Notes: generated from the letters alone by a model not told the origin. 64,000 nt of DNA from CADEGL01 sp050180485 (GCA_050180485.1 JBFXED010000009.1:1-64000), one strand, 5' to 3'. Positions 32,667-42,052 are shown, counted from the stretch's first letter. Program-made: numbers and translations.

Positions 32667-33058
32667 GTCTTTAGGCTGCCTTTGGTGATCTTGCAGCCAA
32701 AGCTGACCGGCTTACGCGGATCGGTGCTCAGGATCGGCCCCATCAGAATGGCCGTCTCCTCGTTCGGCTTGGCGTCCGTGCTGATCAGCAGGAACAGGCC
32801 GGCGTTGCGGTCGGCGAAGACGATCGAGTTCTTGTCGTTCTTCTCCTTCCACTCCAGGAACTTGGCCTTGTTGATGTTGTAGGGATCGCCGCCCTGGCCC
32901 GCGGTCGTGACCGCCGTGTCCTTGGCGGTGAAGACGTAACGCGACGGCGGCGTGGTTTCGGCCTTGCAGTCGAGCACGGCATCGAGCGCCGCGGCCTCGG
33001 CGGCGGCCGCGAGGGCGAACGAGAAGGAGAGGGCGGAGAACAAGCGCAGGAAAGCCAT
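32663..33058 (-). CDS. Small secreted protein of unknown function, 131 aa
   Basis: The N-terminus MAFLRLFSALSFSFALAAAAEAAA is a signal peptide. The mature 107-residue domain has two cysteines (in LDCKAETTP and FGCKITKG) placed to bridge its ends, and beta-rich segments (RYVFTAKDTAV, NSIVFADRNAGLFLLIS). It is probably periplasmic. No family is recognised. Confidence 0.6.
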   Translation of the reverse strand: MAFLRLFSALSFSFALAAAAEAAALDAVLDCKAETTPPSRYVFTAKDTAVTTAGQGGDPYNINKAKFLEWKEKNDKNSIVFADRNAGLFLLISTDAKPNEETAILMGPILSTDPRKPVSFGCKITKGSLKT

Positions 33059-33155
33059 GAACGACCCCGGTAGGAAGGTGGACGGGCCGGGATCATAGCG
33101 GGGCGCGCCGTTTACGCCTCGGATTATTTTAACGTCAGGCCGCCGTGCGGGAACG

Positions 33156-33323
33156 CTACCGTCCACGAGACTTGGGCGGAACCTTCTTCCTCGGCCCGCC
33201 AATGTGGCTGCCGGTGAAGGCGGGCGGATCGCTGGCGGGGAAGGATTCGTCGCTGGCTTCGTCGACCTCGCTTTTCTTGGCGGGCTCTTTCGCGGGCAGC
33301 GTCTCCGGCTTTTCCTTGCCCAT
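33156..33323 (-). CDS. Small DESFPASDPP-motif protein, 55 aa
   Basis: Read on the minus strand it encodes MGKEKPETLPAKEPAKK, then DEASDESFPASDPPAFTGSH and a basic end. The DE(S/A)FPASDPP core defines a family of very short, disordered, cytoplasmic proteins common in alpha- and betaproteobacteria. Their function is unknown. It follows the next upstream small gene by five bases. Confidence 0.65.
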   Translation of the reverse strand: MGKEKPETLPAKEPAKKSEVDEASDESFPASDPPAFTGSHIGGPRKKVPPKSRGR

Positions 33324-33328
33324 GAGGA

Positions 33329-33463
33329 TCATCCCGGTTGCTTGTCTTCCGCCCGCGCGCTTTCATCCGGCGCATGCCTGGATTTATCCAGATGCGGCGC
33401 GTCCTTGTCCAAGGGCGGACGCTTCGGGTCAGGGCGAAGCTTTTCGTCGCGGTCTCGGTTCAT
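33329..33463 (-). CDS. Very short hydrophilic protein, 44 aa
   Basis: The protein MNRDRDEKLRPDPKRPPLDK... is charged and presumably unstructured. GAGAGACC is upstream of the ATG, and the stop is five bases before the DESFPASDPP gene, suggesting a two-gene unit. Reality as a gene rests on this context. Confidence 0.4.
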   Translation of the reverse strand: MNRDRDEKLRPDPKRPPLDKDAPHLDKSRHAPDESARAEDKQPG

Positions 33464-33522
33464 GCCGGTCTCTCTCGTGCGGTAACGAAGGCATAACGGC
33501 GCGAAGGCGTTCCGGTTCACCA

Positions 33523-33960
33523 CTATATGGGATGCGTTTCAGCGCTGTGGCCGGCCCCTTGCCTTTCAAAAGCGCGGGCGACGTGGCCTTGCCAGACAAC
33601 CAGCGCCGGAACGACGGCCAGTTCCATCACGAGGCCGGCCAGATGCGGTCCTGTGGGCATGCCGACCGCAAGCAGAGAAATCAGCCGCGCCAAGCCGCCG
33701 GTGAAGACCAGCGCGGCGGCAAGCCGGAACAAGACACCCTTGCGCTCGATCGAGGGGATGGTGGCATAGAACGCCAAACCGACGGCGAAGAAGGTGCCGG
33801 ACAGGAAGCGCAAATGACTGTCCAGGTTGACCGCGGCCGGTGCTTCGCCGGTCAAAAAGGCGGGGCCGATCAGGATGCCGGCCGCGCCCGTCAGGGTCGG
33901 GATCAGGGCCAGAACGGCGACAGTGGCCTGCAAGAGACGCTTGCTGACGCGGGGCGGCAT
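33523..33960 (-). CDS. DUF4345 membrane protein
   Basis: The protein has 145 residues from ATG 33960; an ATG at 33981 would add seven residues and overlap the divergent gene's start. Four transmembrane helices are seen near 10-33, 48-66, 74-94 and 103-122. FLSGTFFAVGLAFYATIPSIERKG and LARLISLLAVGMP are the conserved DUF4345 segments. Function is unknown. Confidence 0.7.
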   Translation of the reverse strand: MPPRVSKRLLQATVAVLALIPTLTGAAGILIGPAFLTGEAPAAVNLDSHLRFLSGTFFAVGLAFYATIPSIERKGVLFRLAAALVFTGGLARLISLLAVGMPTGPHLAGLVMELAVVPALVVWQGHVARAFERQGAGHSAETHPI

Positions 33961-33979
33961 CCGGCTATCTATCCATCCC

Positions 33980-34270
33980 ATGAGCTGTTTCGTCTATGTC
34001 CTTTGGAGCGGCGGCCGGGGCGGGCCGCGCACCTATGTCGGTTGGACCACCGACCTGGAACGGCGCCTGGCGGCTCACAATGGCGGCAACGGCGGCGCCC
34101 GCTCGACGCGCGGACGCGTTTGGTTTCTCGTCTATGCCGAGCGCTATGACACGCGCGAGGAGGCCATGAGCCGCGAATGGCACTTGAAGCGGGAGCGGCG
34201 ATTCCGCAAGGAGTTGGCGGATTTGCTGAGGCCCGCTCCGAAACGTAGACCTCGGAGGAAACCAGCATGA
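33980..34270 (+). CDS. GIY-YIG endonuclease-superfamily protein (UPF0213/YhbQ-like)
   Basis: The 96-residue protein has FVYVLWSGG...TYVGWTTDLERRLAAHNGG (the GIY-YIG pair and the Arg), Glu in AERYDTREEAMSREWHLKRE, and a basic C-terminal tail. This is a single-domain member like YhbQ/UPF0213; such proteins may act on DNA lesions, but activity is unclear. Its stop overlaps the start of the following SDR gene (ATGA). Confidence 0.8.
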   Translation: MSCFVYVLWSGGRGGPRTYVGWTTDLERRLAAHNGGNGGARSTRGRVWFLVYAERYDTREEAMSREWHLKRERRFRKELADLLRPAPKRRPRRKPA

Positions 34271-35025
34271 AGGTCGTCGCGATCACGGGTGGCGGACAGG
34301 GCATCGGGCGCGCCACCGCTTTCCACTTCGCCAAGGCCGGCTATGCCGTCTCCATCGCCGACGCGGACGCCGCGGCGGGGTGCGAGGCGGCCAAAATCCT
34401 GTGCGAGACGGGCGCGCCCGCGTTCTTCCTGCGCACGGACGTATCGAAGGAAAAGGACGTGGCGGCGTGGATGAAGGCCACCGTGCGCGAACTGGGTCGT
34501 CCCGACGTGCTGATCAACAACGCCGGTTTCTCCCGCAACGGGCCATTTTTGAAACTGAAGCCCAAGGATTTCGACGCGGTGATCGCCACCAATCTGCGCG
34601 GTGCGTTTTTGTGCAGCCAGGCTGCCGCGCGAATCATGGCGGCGCGCAAAAAGGGCGGCGCCATTGTCAATATCGCCTCGACCCGCGCCTTCATGTCGGA
34701 AGCGAACACCGAAGCCTATACGGCATCCAAGGGTGGCATCGTGGCGCTGACGCATGGCATGGCCATGAGTCTCGCGCCCTATCGCATTCGCGTGAACTGC
34801 GTCAGCCCAGGCTGGATCGAGGTGCGCGACTGGAAATTGTCCAGCCGGGCGCGCGCCCCGGTCCATTCCAAGACGGACAAAGAGCAGCATCCGGTCGGCC
34901 GTGTCGGCCGGCCGGAAGATATCGCCGAGGCTTGCCTCTATCTGGCCGACCATGCCGGGTTCGTGACCGGCCAGAACCTGACCGTGGATGGCGGCATGAC
35001 CATCAAGATGATCTACGCGGAATAG
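34267..35025 (+). CDS. SDR-family oxidoreductase
   Basis: The 252-residue classical short-chain dehydrogenase has TGGGQGIG (7-14), an Asp ending strand 2 (SIADADAA, favouring NAD), NNAGFS near 86, NIASTRAF and YTASKGG near 155, and a GQNLTVDGGMT C-terminal part. It overlaps the GIY-YIG gene by four bases. The substrate is unknown. Confidence 0.85.
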   Translation: MKVVAITGGGQGIGRATAFHFAKAGYAVSIADADAAAGCEAAKILCETGAPAFFLRTDVSKEKDVAAWMKATVRELGRPDVLINNAGFSRNGPFLKLKPKDFDAVIATNLRGAFLCSQAAARIMAARKKGGAIVNIASTRAFMSEANTEAYTASKGGIVALTHGMAMSLAPYRIRVNCVSPGWIEVRDWKLSSRARAPVHSKTDKEQHPVGRVGRPEDIAEACLYLADHAGFVTGQNLTVDGGMTIKMIYAE

Positions 35026-35071
35026 GCTGCTATAACCCCGGCCAAGAAGAAACGCCGACAGGGGATTCCCG

Positions 35072-35716
35072 ATGACAAAGACGATTGCCGCAAGCCTGCG
35101 TGCGCTTTGCGTTGCCGGTGTGGTGTTGGCCGCCATGCCCGTCGCCGCCCAGCAAATTTCCCCGCAGGACCAGGCTGTCCTAGATTCGCGTTACAACGCG
35201 CTCGATCAGCGGCTCAACCCGGAATCGAAGGCGCTCGATGCCAAGGACCCCTGGACCTTGTCGCAGCACGACGCCAAGACCTTGGCCAACATGGCCAACG
35301 AGTACATGAAGGGCGGCGACGCGCTGGCGGCCTACGTGCTGTCGAAGGATGCGTCCCTGGCGTATGAAACCCAGGACGGCAAGGAGCGCTGGCCGGCCGA
35401 CGCGACCTATGCCCAGGCCCAGTTGGCCTTCGCGCGCGCCTATCAGCAGGTCTTCGACAAGGACAAGGAATTCACCCTGGCCGAGGTGCGCGGTTACGCC
35501 GTCACCGATCCCAACATCGGTATCCAGGCGCGCATCGTTCACGCCTATCTGAACGCGCTCGGCGCGCCCTTGGCGCCGGCCCTGCGACCGGCCGCGGTGA
35601 CCGAATGCAAGACAGCCCAGAAGAAACTGGGCGATTTCCTGGCCAAGGCGCCCGCCACCATGCCGGCCCCGGAACGCAGCTATTACGACAAGCGCCTAAA
35701 GACCGAGTGTAAGTAA
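35072..35716 (+). CDS. Secreted helical protein of unknown function
   Basis: The 214-residue protein has a signal peptide ending PVAAQQ (about 24). The mature region is mainly helical (DSRYNALDQRLNPESKALDAKDP, AKTLANMANEYMKGGDALAAYVLSKDASLAYE), a pattern suggesting a TPR- or Sel1-like fold without clear repeats. Two cysteines lie near the C-terminus. GGGGA precedes the ATG. It is probably in the same transcript as the upstream SDR (46 bp gap). Confidence 0.6.
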   Translation: MTKTIAASLRALCVAGVVLAAMPVAAQQISPQDQAVLDSRYNALDQRLNPESKALDAKDPWTLSQHDAKTLANMANEYMKGGDALAAYVLSKDASLAYETQDGKERWPADATYAQAQLAFARAYQQVFDKDKEFTLAEVRGYAVTDPNIGIQARIVHAYLNALGAPLAPALRPAAVTECKTAQKKLGDFLAKAPATMPAPERSYYDKRLKTECK

Positions 35717-35788
35717 CCATCGGGCCAATCCGGACGGATTACCGCCGTTGCGATGAATTGAGGCATCGGCAGAACGCAAAGGCTGGCG

Positions 35789-37033
35789 ATGACGTCGTTC
35801 CGCCCTTGGCTTGCGGCGTGTCTGCTGTTGGTATCCACCCTGCCGGCGTGGGCCGGCGCCGATCCGGTGTTCTCCGGCACTGGCCCCGATGCCGCGGCCT
35901 ATGGCGCGGACGAGGGCTATCCGGTCGGTACGCAGCGGGCGCGGCCGCCGCAGAAAGTCCTGGTCGGCACGTTCAGCCATTACGATCAGGTCTTTCCGTC
36001 GCGCGTTGTGGCGAAACCGGATGCGCCATCGCCCTTGCGGCGCGCGGACGCGGAGATCGCGCTGACCTACCGGTTCCGCGATGCGTCTTATGGATTGCAG
36101 GATTACCTCGATCGGAATCCCGTCACGGGACTTCTGATCGCGCGCGGCGACGAAATCCTGTTCGAGCATTACCGTTATGCCCGTACGGACACCGAACGGC
36201 TGACGTCCCATTCCATGGCCAAGACGGTGACGGCCATGCTGCTGGGCATCGCGGTGGAAGAGGGGGCGATCCGGTCCATCGACCAGCCGGCGGCGGACTA
36301 TGTGCCCGAACTAGCGGGCACGGAATACGGCAAGACGCCGATTCGCGCGCTGCTGCATATGTCGTCGGGGGTGAAGTTCAAGGAAGCCTATGATGGCACG
36401 GGCGACAATTCGACCATGAGCCGTCTGCTCTTCACGTCGGACAATCCGGGTGCCGCCGCGGCGGTGGCGCAGTTCAACACGCGCGATGCGCCGCCCGACA
36501 CGCGCTTCTACTATGCGGGTGCCGAAACGGAGGTTCTGGGGCTTGTCGTCGCGCGCGCGACAGGGCAATCGCTCGCGGATTATCTGCGCAGCCGCATCTG
36601 GCAAAAGATCGGTGCGGAGGCCGATGCTTCCTGGATCGTCGATACGAGAGGCGTGGAGGTGGCCTATTGCTGCTTCAACGCGGTCCTGCGCGACTGGGCA
36701 CGCCTTGGCATGATGCTGGCCAACGACGGGATGTGGAACGGTACGCAGATCGTGCCGCGCGACTGGCTGCTGGCCGCGACCACCGTGGCGTCAGGCGATC
36801 CGCATTTGGCGCCGCAGCCGGGCAAACGCCTCTTCGGCTATGGCTATCAGGTCTGGATCTTCCCGGGCCCGCGGCGGCAATTCGCGCTGCTTGGCATCCA
36901 CGGCCAATCCATTTTCGTCGATCCCGCCGCGCATCTGGTCATGGTCCAGACGGCGGCCTGGGTTAACCCGACGGGGTCGCGCGGGGAGACCATCGCGCTG
37001 TGGCAGGCGCTGGCGGCGCTCTACGCCGAATAG
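35789..37033 (+). CDS. Secreted serine hydrolase, beta-lactamase class C/esterase type
   Basis: The 414-residue protein has a signal peptide (LAACLLLVSTLPAWA) and the penicillin-binding fold with SMAK (Ser142, Lys145) as SxxK. The second-site Tyr appears as YYAGAETEVLG, where family members more often have YxN, and GIHGQSIF is at the place of the KTG/HxG box. It is more probably an esterase, amidase or D-aminopeptidase-like enzyme than a beta-lactamase. It acts in the periplasm. It is 72 bp after the preceding secreted-protein gene. Confidence 0.8.
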   Translation: MTSFRPWLAACLLLVSTLPAWAGADPVFSGTGPDAAAYGADEGYPVGTQRARPPQKVLVGTFSHYDQVFPSRVVAKPDAPSPLRRADAEIALTYRFRDASYGLQDYLDRNPVTGLLIARGDEILFEHYRYARTDTERLTSHSMAKTVTAMLLGIAVEEGAIRSIDQPAADYVPELAGTEYGKTPIRALLHMSSGVKFKEAYDGTGDNSTMSRLLFTSDNPGAAAAVAQFNTRDAPPDTRFYYAGAETEVLGLVVARATGQSLADYLRSRIWQKIGAEADASWIVDTRGVEVAYCCFNAVLRDWARLGMMLANDGMWNGTQIVPRDWLLAATTVASGDPHLAPQPGKRLFGYGYQVWIFPGPRRQFALLGIHGQSIFVDPAAHLVMVQTAAWVNPTGSRGETIALWQALAALYAE

Positions 37034-37090
37034 TCAGGTCTTCAGCTTGGCCAGCGATTCGACGGTGTCGGCCTCGCACGGGCTTGCCCC

Positions 37091-37990
37091 TCACTCAACC
37101 TTGGGCACCAAGACCTTCGGACCGTCCTTGGCCCGGCTAATGCTCACGTCCTTCACCTCGCGCGGTTCTGCCTCTTCCATATCGGGCCAATAGCTATCGC
37201 CGATGCGGAAGCGCGCGCTCTTCCAGCTCAAGGTCATGGACTTGCCGCGGCGAAGCGCGATGGGCGCGGGATCGTCGGACGGAGCGCCGCTTTCCAGCCA
37301 TTTGCATAGGGCGTCGTACTCGCTTTCGCGCGCATAACCGACGTCGAGAAATCCATCCGATGGATCGGCGGCCCAGGAGAGGGAGAGGCGCGGGCCGACC
37401 GAGCTGAAATTGAGCGCTTCCAGCAACAGGAACTTCCCCTCGATTTCCTGGTCGTCCAGCGTGGCCTCGGCCGCCACCGGTTTGCTTCGGCGCAGCATGT
37501 TCAGAAGCTTCGCCCGCGCGATGGCGATCTCCTCCTTCACCGTCTTGGCGGTGATTGATTTCCGGTCCATGTGGTGCGCCATTCGGGTGAGGGCGCCCAA
37601 GCCGCAGCCTTCGATGAAGCGCCGCTCGCCCCACGGGCCTTTCGCGGTCCAAACGTCGATTTCCTTCTTGTCGGCGGTCTTCCACGTCTCGATCGCCTTC
37701 TCGGGATCGGTCGGCACGCCGAGCGCGCGGGCGATGTTGTTGGCGGTTCCCAGCGGCAGGATGGCGATCGGCGGGTCGGTCGAGCGCAGCGCCAGCGCGA
37801 CCTTGGTGACCGCGCCGTCGCCGCCCGCGGCGACCACCAGCTTGGCGTCTTCCAGTGCCTTATGGAATTTCTTGGAGCCTGGCTTGGCGCGCACGATGTC
37901 GCAGCCGGCCTTTTCCAGCATGGCGTGCAGGTCCTTCTTCTGGACCTTGCCCTTGCCGGCCTTGCGGTTGTGAACCAGGACAACCCGCAT
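37091..37990 (-). CDS. Diacylglycerol/sphingosine-kinase-like lipid kinase
   Basis: The 299-residue protein has the DAGK catalytic domain at the N-terminus: VLVHNRKAGKGK, AAGGDGAVTKVALAL (GGDG at 56-59) and ILPLGTANNIARALG (79-90). The C-terminal half has the beta-rich YegS-like domain (EGKFLLLEALNFSSVGPRLSL). Such enzymes phosphorylate lipid head groups at the membrane. The exact lipid is unknown. It lies alone on the minus strand. Confidence 0.83.
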   Translation of the reverse strand: MRVVLVHNRKAGKGKVQKKDLHAMLEKAGCDIVRAKPGSKKFHKALEDAKLVVAAGGDGAVTKVALALRSTDPPIAILPLGTANNIARALGVPTDPEKAIETWKTADKKEIDVWTAKGPWGERRFIEGCGLGALTRMAHHMDRKSITAKTVKEEIAIARAKLLNMLRRSKPVAAEATLDDQEIEGKFLLLEALNFSSVGPRLSLSWAADPSDGFLDVGYARESEYDALCKWLESGAPSDDPAPIALRRGKSMTLSWKSARFRIGDSYWPDMEEAEPREVKDVSISRAKDGPKVLVPKVE

Positions 37991-38153
37991 CTTTCCGGCT
38001 CCGCGTTGGGGTGCGCCCAGTCAAACGAACGACGGCACCATAGGTTCCTGCGAAAACCGGCGCCGGATTTTTACCGTTTGCGCGTAGCACGATTGGGCGT
38101 CCGCGTGCCCGGCCAACAAGCCAGCCCGGCGCCAACCAGCCAGCCGAAATGTT

Positions 38154-39113
38154 CTAGGAACCGGCCCGTTTCGGCCGCCGGGGCGCGGCGTCGTGTGCGC
38201 TGACCGGCCAGTGGCCTTCGCGCATCAGTGCCAACAGTTCACGCCGCGCGGTCGAGATGAGGTGGCGCGCGGGCGCGCTCAAGGGCATCCACGGCGCGGT
38301 AACCAGGGCGAGGGGGCTTTCCAGCACGGGCTTCACGATCCGCGCGGCGCCTAGTAGGCCCGCGTCCACGTCCGGCCGGACCGTGGGATAGGGCAGGATC
38401 GAGAAAATGCCTTGATCCAGGATCAGGGCGCGCATGGTGTTGGCGCTTTCGGCTTCGACCAGAACGCGCAGGGACCAACCTTGTTGCCGCGTGATGCGGT
38501 CAAGGTGTTGTCGCAGCACATGGTCCGGGCGCGGCAGGACAAACGGCAGATCGGCCAGCGCCGAAAAGGAAATGGAGCCGTCGCGCAAGGGCGCCGCGCC
38601 CGCGCGGCCGACCAGGTGCATGTCCTGCCGCCCCACGGGTTCGACGCGGAAATCCTTGGAACGCGGCGGGTCGTACATCAGCGCGGCATGGATCGCCCCG
38701 CGCGTGAGCTGCTCGCGCAGATAGACGCCGAAGCCTTCCATGACGCGCACCAGCACGTCCGGATGCCGTGCGCGGAACGCACGCACCAGGCGCGGTCCCA
38801 GCGTGGCGGCCATGGCATGGGTCATGCCGATGGCGGCCATGCCGCCGGGCGCGCTGCGTCGCGCGGCCAATTCGCGCTCGGCCTCGGCCAGCTCGGTCGC
38901 GATCGATTCGGCGCGGGCCAGAAGGTCGGTGCCGGCCTCGGTCACCTGCACGCCGCGCCCATGGCGAAGGAGGAGAGGGACCCCGGCCTCGGCCTCGAGG
39001 TCGGCGATGCGGCGGCTGACCGCGGGCTGGGCGATACCCAGACGCGCGGCCGCGCGGGAGATGCTGCCCTCGCGCGCCACGGCGGCGAAATAGCGAAGCT
39101 GGCGAGTGTCCAT
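38154..39113 (-). CDS. LysR-family transcriptional regulator
   Basis: The 319-residue LysR protein has an N-terminal winged helix (MDTRQLRYFAAVAREGSISRAAARLGIAQPAVSRRIADLE), a coiled linker helix (VTEAGTDLLARAESIATELAEAERELA) and a periplasmic-binding-like effector domain. It is divergent from the two TauD/TfdA dioxygenase genes (128-bp gap), so it probably controls them in response to their substrate. Confidence 0.85.
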   Translation of the reverse strand: MDTRQLRYFAAVAREGSISRAAARLGIAQPAVSRRIADLEAEAGVPLLLRHGRGVQVTEAGTDLLARAESIATELAEAERELAARRSAPGGMAAIGMTHAMAATLGPRLVRAFRARHPDVLVRVMEGFGVYLREQLTRGAIHAALMYDPPRSKDFRVEPVGRQDMHLVGRAGAAPLRDGSISFSALADLPFVLPRPDHVLRQHLDRITRQQGWSLRVLVEAESANTMRALILDQGIFSILPYPTVRPDVDAGLLGAARIVKPVLESPLALVTAPWMPLSAPARHLISTARRELLALMREGHWPVSAHDAAPRRPKRAGS

Positions 39114-39240
39114 GGCAGCCTTTCATGCCGTATAGGCATGGAAGCCATGCCGAAATGGATCATACGGCCGGCGACCGCTTCCTTCTACACTTTTGAAAGG
39201 CGGCGCGGGACCGCGCCATGGTTATGGGGAACGATTAACG

Positions 39241-40119
39241 ATGGCACAAGCGATGTTGGCGGAACGGCCGGCGCAGGCGAAGGAATACCGGCGTATCACG
39301 GTCAAGAAGCTTTGCGGCGCGGCGGGCGCGGAGGTCGGCGGCGTCGACCTGTCGAAGCCGCTGGACGCCGAGACGGCGGCGGAAATCCACCGCGCGTTCC
39401 TCGAGAACTGCGTGATCGCGTTCCGGGACCAGGACCTTTCACCCGAACGCCAGATCGCCTTCACCGAGATCTTCGGCAAGGTCGAGCAGCATCCGCTTTA
39501 CCGCAGCAATCAGATCGAGGGATTCCCGGAGATCCTGGTGCTGGAGCACAAGGCCGGCCAGTACATCAACGGCAAGAACGACATCTGGCACGCCGATATC
39601 ACGTTCAAGGAGGAGCCGCCGCTCGGCAGCATGCTCCATTGCAAGGCGGCCTGGGAAGGTTTCGCGGACACCATGTTCGCCAGCCAATACATGGCCTACG
39701 AGACGCTGTCGGCGCCTTTGCAGCGCCTGTTCGGCGACATGAAGGCCGAGCACGACGCCTCGATCCTGCCGCGCCTGAACAACAAGCACGACTACAACAA
39801 GAAGATCGGGGACATCCCGCCGCCCGTCATTCATCCCGTCGTGCGCACGCATCCGGAGACGGGCCGCAAGGCGCTGTTCGTCAATTCGGCCTATACGATC
39901 CGCCTCCTGGGCGTGAGCGAGGAGGAAAGCAAGAAGCTGCTCGACCTCCTTTACGCCCATGCCGTGCGGCCGGACTTCGTCTACCGCCACCGCTGGCGCG
40001 TGGGCGATGTGGTGATCTTCGACAACCGTTGCCTGTTGCACTACGTGGTGCCGGACCATCCGTTCGACATGCACCGCCGCATGCATCGCACCACGGCGGC
40101 GGGCGACCGGCCGTTCTGA
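39241..40119 (+). CDS. TauD/TfdA-family 2-oxoglutarate-dependent dioxygenase (copy 1)
   Basis: The 292-residue Fe(II)/2-oxoglutarate oxygenase has the metal triad His117 and Asp119 (IWHADITF) and His267 (RCLLHYVV), with an Arg-rich HRRMHRTT for 2-oxoglutarate binding. Homologues hydroxylate taurine, alkylsulfates, phenoxyacetates or related acids. It lies 48 bp before a 292-residue paralogue, both near a divergent LysR gene. The specific substrate is unknown. Confidence 0.87.
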   Translation: MAQAMLAERPAQAKEYRRITVKKLCGAAGAEVGGVDLSKPLDAETAAEIHRAFLENCVIAFRDQDLSPERQIAFTEIFGKVEQHPLYRSNQIEGFPEILVLEHKAGQYINGKNDIWHADITFKEEPPLGSMLHCKAAWEGFADTMFASQYMAYETLSAPLQRLFGDMKAEHDASILPRLNNKHDYNKKIGDIPPPVIHPVVRTHPETGRKALFVNSAYTIRLLGVSEEESKKLLDLLYAHAVRPDFVYRHRWRVGDVVIFDNRCLLHYVVPDHPFDMHRRMHRTTAAGDRPF

Positions 40120-40167
40120 TTTCCGCCCACGCCTGCTAGGATCCGCCTGTCGTGAGGGAGGCGGTCG

Positions 40168-41046
40168 ATGGCACAGGCGATGGCGGAACAGCGGACGGAC
40201 GGTGCGGGCGCCTACAAGCGCATCACGGTCGCTAAGTCGTGCGGCGCGGGCGGGGCGGAGATCGGCGGCCTCGACCTGTCGCAACCGTTGGACGCCGAGA
40301 CGGTCGCCGAGATCAAGCGCGCGTTCCTCGATCACTGCGTCATCGTCTTCCGGGGCCAGGACCTGTCGCCGGAACGGCAGATGGCGTTCACCCGCATCTT
40401 CGGCAAGGTCGAGCAACATCCCGTCGTGCGCGGCTTCGAGATCGAGGGCTATCCCGAGATCATGGTGATCGAGCACAAGGCCGGCGTCTTCTACAACGGC
40501 AAGAACGACATCTGGCATTCGGACGTGACCTTCAGCGAGACGCCGCCCTTGGGTAGCGTGCTTCACTGCCGCGCGGCGTGGGAAGGTTTCTCCGACACCA
40601 TGTTCTCGAACCAGTATCTGGCCTATGAGGCGCTGTCGGAGCCGTTAAAACAGATGCTGGGCGGGCTCAAGGCCGAGCACGACGCGCAGCTTTTGCGGCG
40701 GCGCATGAACGCCTATGCGCACAACAACCAGATCAGCGAGATTCCCAAACCCGCTGTTCACCCCGTCGTGCGCACGCACCCGGAGACAGGCCGGAAGGCG
40801 CTCTATGTCAACCCGATCTACACCACGCGGCTTCTGGGCGTGAGCGAGGAGGAAAGCAAGTTCTTGCTCGAGTTCCTCTATCAGCACGCGGTGCGGCCGG
40901 ACTTCATCTACCGGCACCGCTGGCGCCCCGGCGACGTGACCATGTTCGACAACCGCTGCCTTCTTCATTACGTCGTGCCGGATCATCCGCGCGACATGCA
41001 CCGGCTGATGCACCGCACCACCGCATCGGGCGACCGGCCGTATTGA
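40168..41046 (+). CDS. TauD/TfdA-family 2-oxoglutarate-dependent dioxygenase (copy 2)
   Basis: This is the same length as copy 1 and alignable end to end without gaps, with His117/Asp119 (IWHSDVTF) and His267 conserved. The sequences diverge most in the N-terminal 20 residues and in the segment around 170-190 (LPRLNNKHDYNKKIGDIPP in copy 1 against LRRRMNAYAHNNQISEIPK here), so the pair may differ in substrate. GGGAGG is upstream. It arose by tandem duplication and probably shares the LysR-controlled promoter. Confidence 0.87.
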   Translation: MAQAMAEQRTDGAGAYKRITVAKSCGAGGAEIGGLDLSQPLDAETVAEIKRAFLDHCVIVFRGQDLSPERQMAFTRIFGKVEQHPVVRGFEIEGYPEIMVIEHKAGVFYNGKNDIWHSDVTFSETPPLGSVLHCRAAWEGFSDTMFSNQYLAYEALSEPLKQMLGGLKAEHDAQLLRRRMNAYAHNNQISEIPKPAVHPVVRTHPETGRKALYVNPIYTTRLLGVSEEESKFLLEFLYQHAVRPDFIYRHRWRPGDVTMFDNRCLLHYVVPDHPRDMHRLMHRTTASGDRPY

Positions 41047-41053
41047 AGCGCCG

Positions 41054-41932
41054 CTAAAGCGGCTGGCGGGTGAACGGCACCTGCAACTGGCGCAGGAACG
41101 TCTCCGGCATCGGATGGCGAATGCCGATATCCGCGGGCGGGCGGCGCGGCGGGTTGTGGAACGTCCGGAACAAGAGGTCGAACAGCATCAGGTTCTCGCC
41201 GTAGTTCCGGTTGCCTTCATCCAGTTTTTTAGAGTGATGCCAGCGGTGGAGCGTGGGCGTGTTGAACACGTAGTCCAGCACGCCGCAGCGCATCTCGACA
41301 TTGCAGTGGGTCAGGATGCCGATGAAGGCCGTGATCGCGCTGGTTAACAGCAACACCTCGCGCGGCGCGCCCAGCAGAAGCAGCACCGGCATGCCCACCG
41401 CCAGCGCCAGCACCGTGTCGACCACATGGAAGCGCCCGGTGTTGAAGAACCACAGGCGGCCCACACTGTGATGCACGGCGTGGAAGCGCCAGAGCGGCGG
41501 CCACTCATGCGACAGCCGGTGTTTCCAATAGAGGCCCATCTCGACGATCACGAGGCCGAGCACGGTCTGGAAGAAGAGGGGCCATTGCGACGGCCACCAG
41601 CCGCCGCTGCGCGGCGCCAGCCAGTCGGCGATGCCCATGAAGGTGATGACGGTGATGATCGTCTGCGCCGCGCCCTTGTTGAGGAGCGTGTGGGCCAGGT
41701 CGGGCAGCATCTGGCCGTCGTTCTTCAACCATGTGCGCTCGTGCGGCATGACGCGCTCGAGCAGGCACAGGATCAGAGCCAATGTGAGGTAGGTGACGTT
41801 GAAAGCGATCACGCCCTGGTCGGCGCGCATGCCGGCATAGGTCGCACCGATCGCGCACGCCAAGAGCGCCGGCCATAAGACATAAGAGAGCAGCCGGCGA
41901 AGATTTGAGTCGTTGGTTTCGGCTTCGGTCAT
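41054..41932 (-). CDS. Sterol-desaturase-family (fatty acid hydroxylase superfamily) membrane protein
   Basis: The 292-residue protein has the di-iron His clusters HRLSHE, FHAVHHS and HRWHHSKK, and several transmembrane helices (about 20-37, 43-60, 88-105, 117-135, 170-190, 194-212). The superfamily hydroxylates or desaturates lipids, sterols or carotenoids at the membrane. It converges with copy 2 of the dioxygenase at an eight-base gap. The substrate is unknown. Confidence 0.83.
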   Translation of the reverse strand: MTEAETNDSNLRRLLSYVLWPALLACAIGATYAGMRADQGVIAFNVTYLTLALILCLLERVMPHERTWLKNDGQMLPDLAHTLLNKGAAQTIITVITFMGIADWLAPRSGGWWPSQWPLFFQTVLGLVIVEMGLYWKHRLSHEWPPLWRFHAVHHSVGRLWFFNTGRFHVVDTVLALAVGMPVLLLLGAPREVLLLTSAITAFIGILTHCNVEMRCGVLDYVFNTPTLHRWHHSKKLDEGNRNYGENLMLFDLLFRTFHNPPRRPPADIGIRHPMPETFLRQLQVPFTRQPL

Positions 41933-42052
41933 CGATCGGTCCCGTGGCGGCAGTCAGACGCACGTCCGATCCCCCAGGGGGATGACTTTTTCAAACCCCG
42001 TGGGAAAGGGACAGTCTTTTTTCATGCCCGTGGGTACTTCCCATCCTTTTAT

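Noticed and set aside
38412..40139. Long plus-strand open frame across the LysR and first dioxygenase genes
   Set aside because: Antisense to LysR and out of frame with the dioxygenase; no domain signal.
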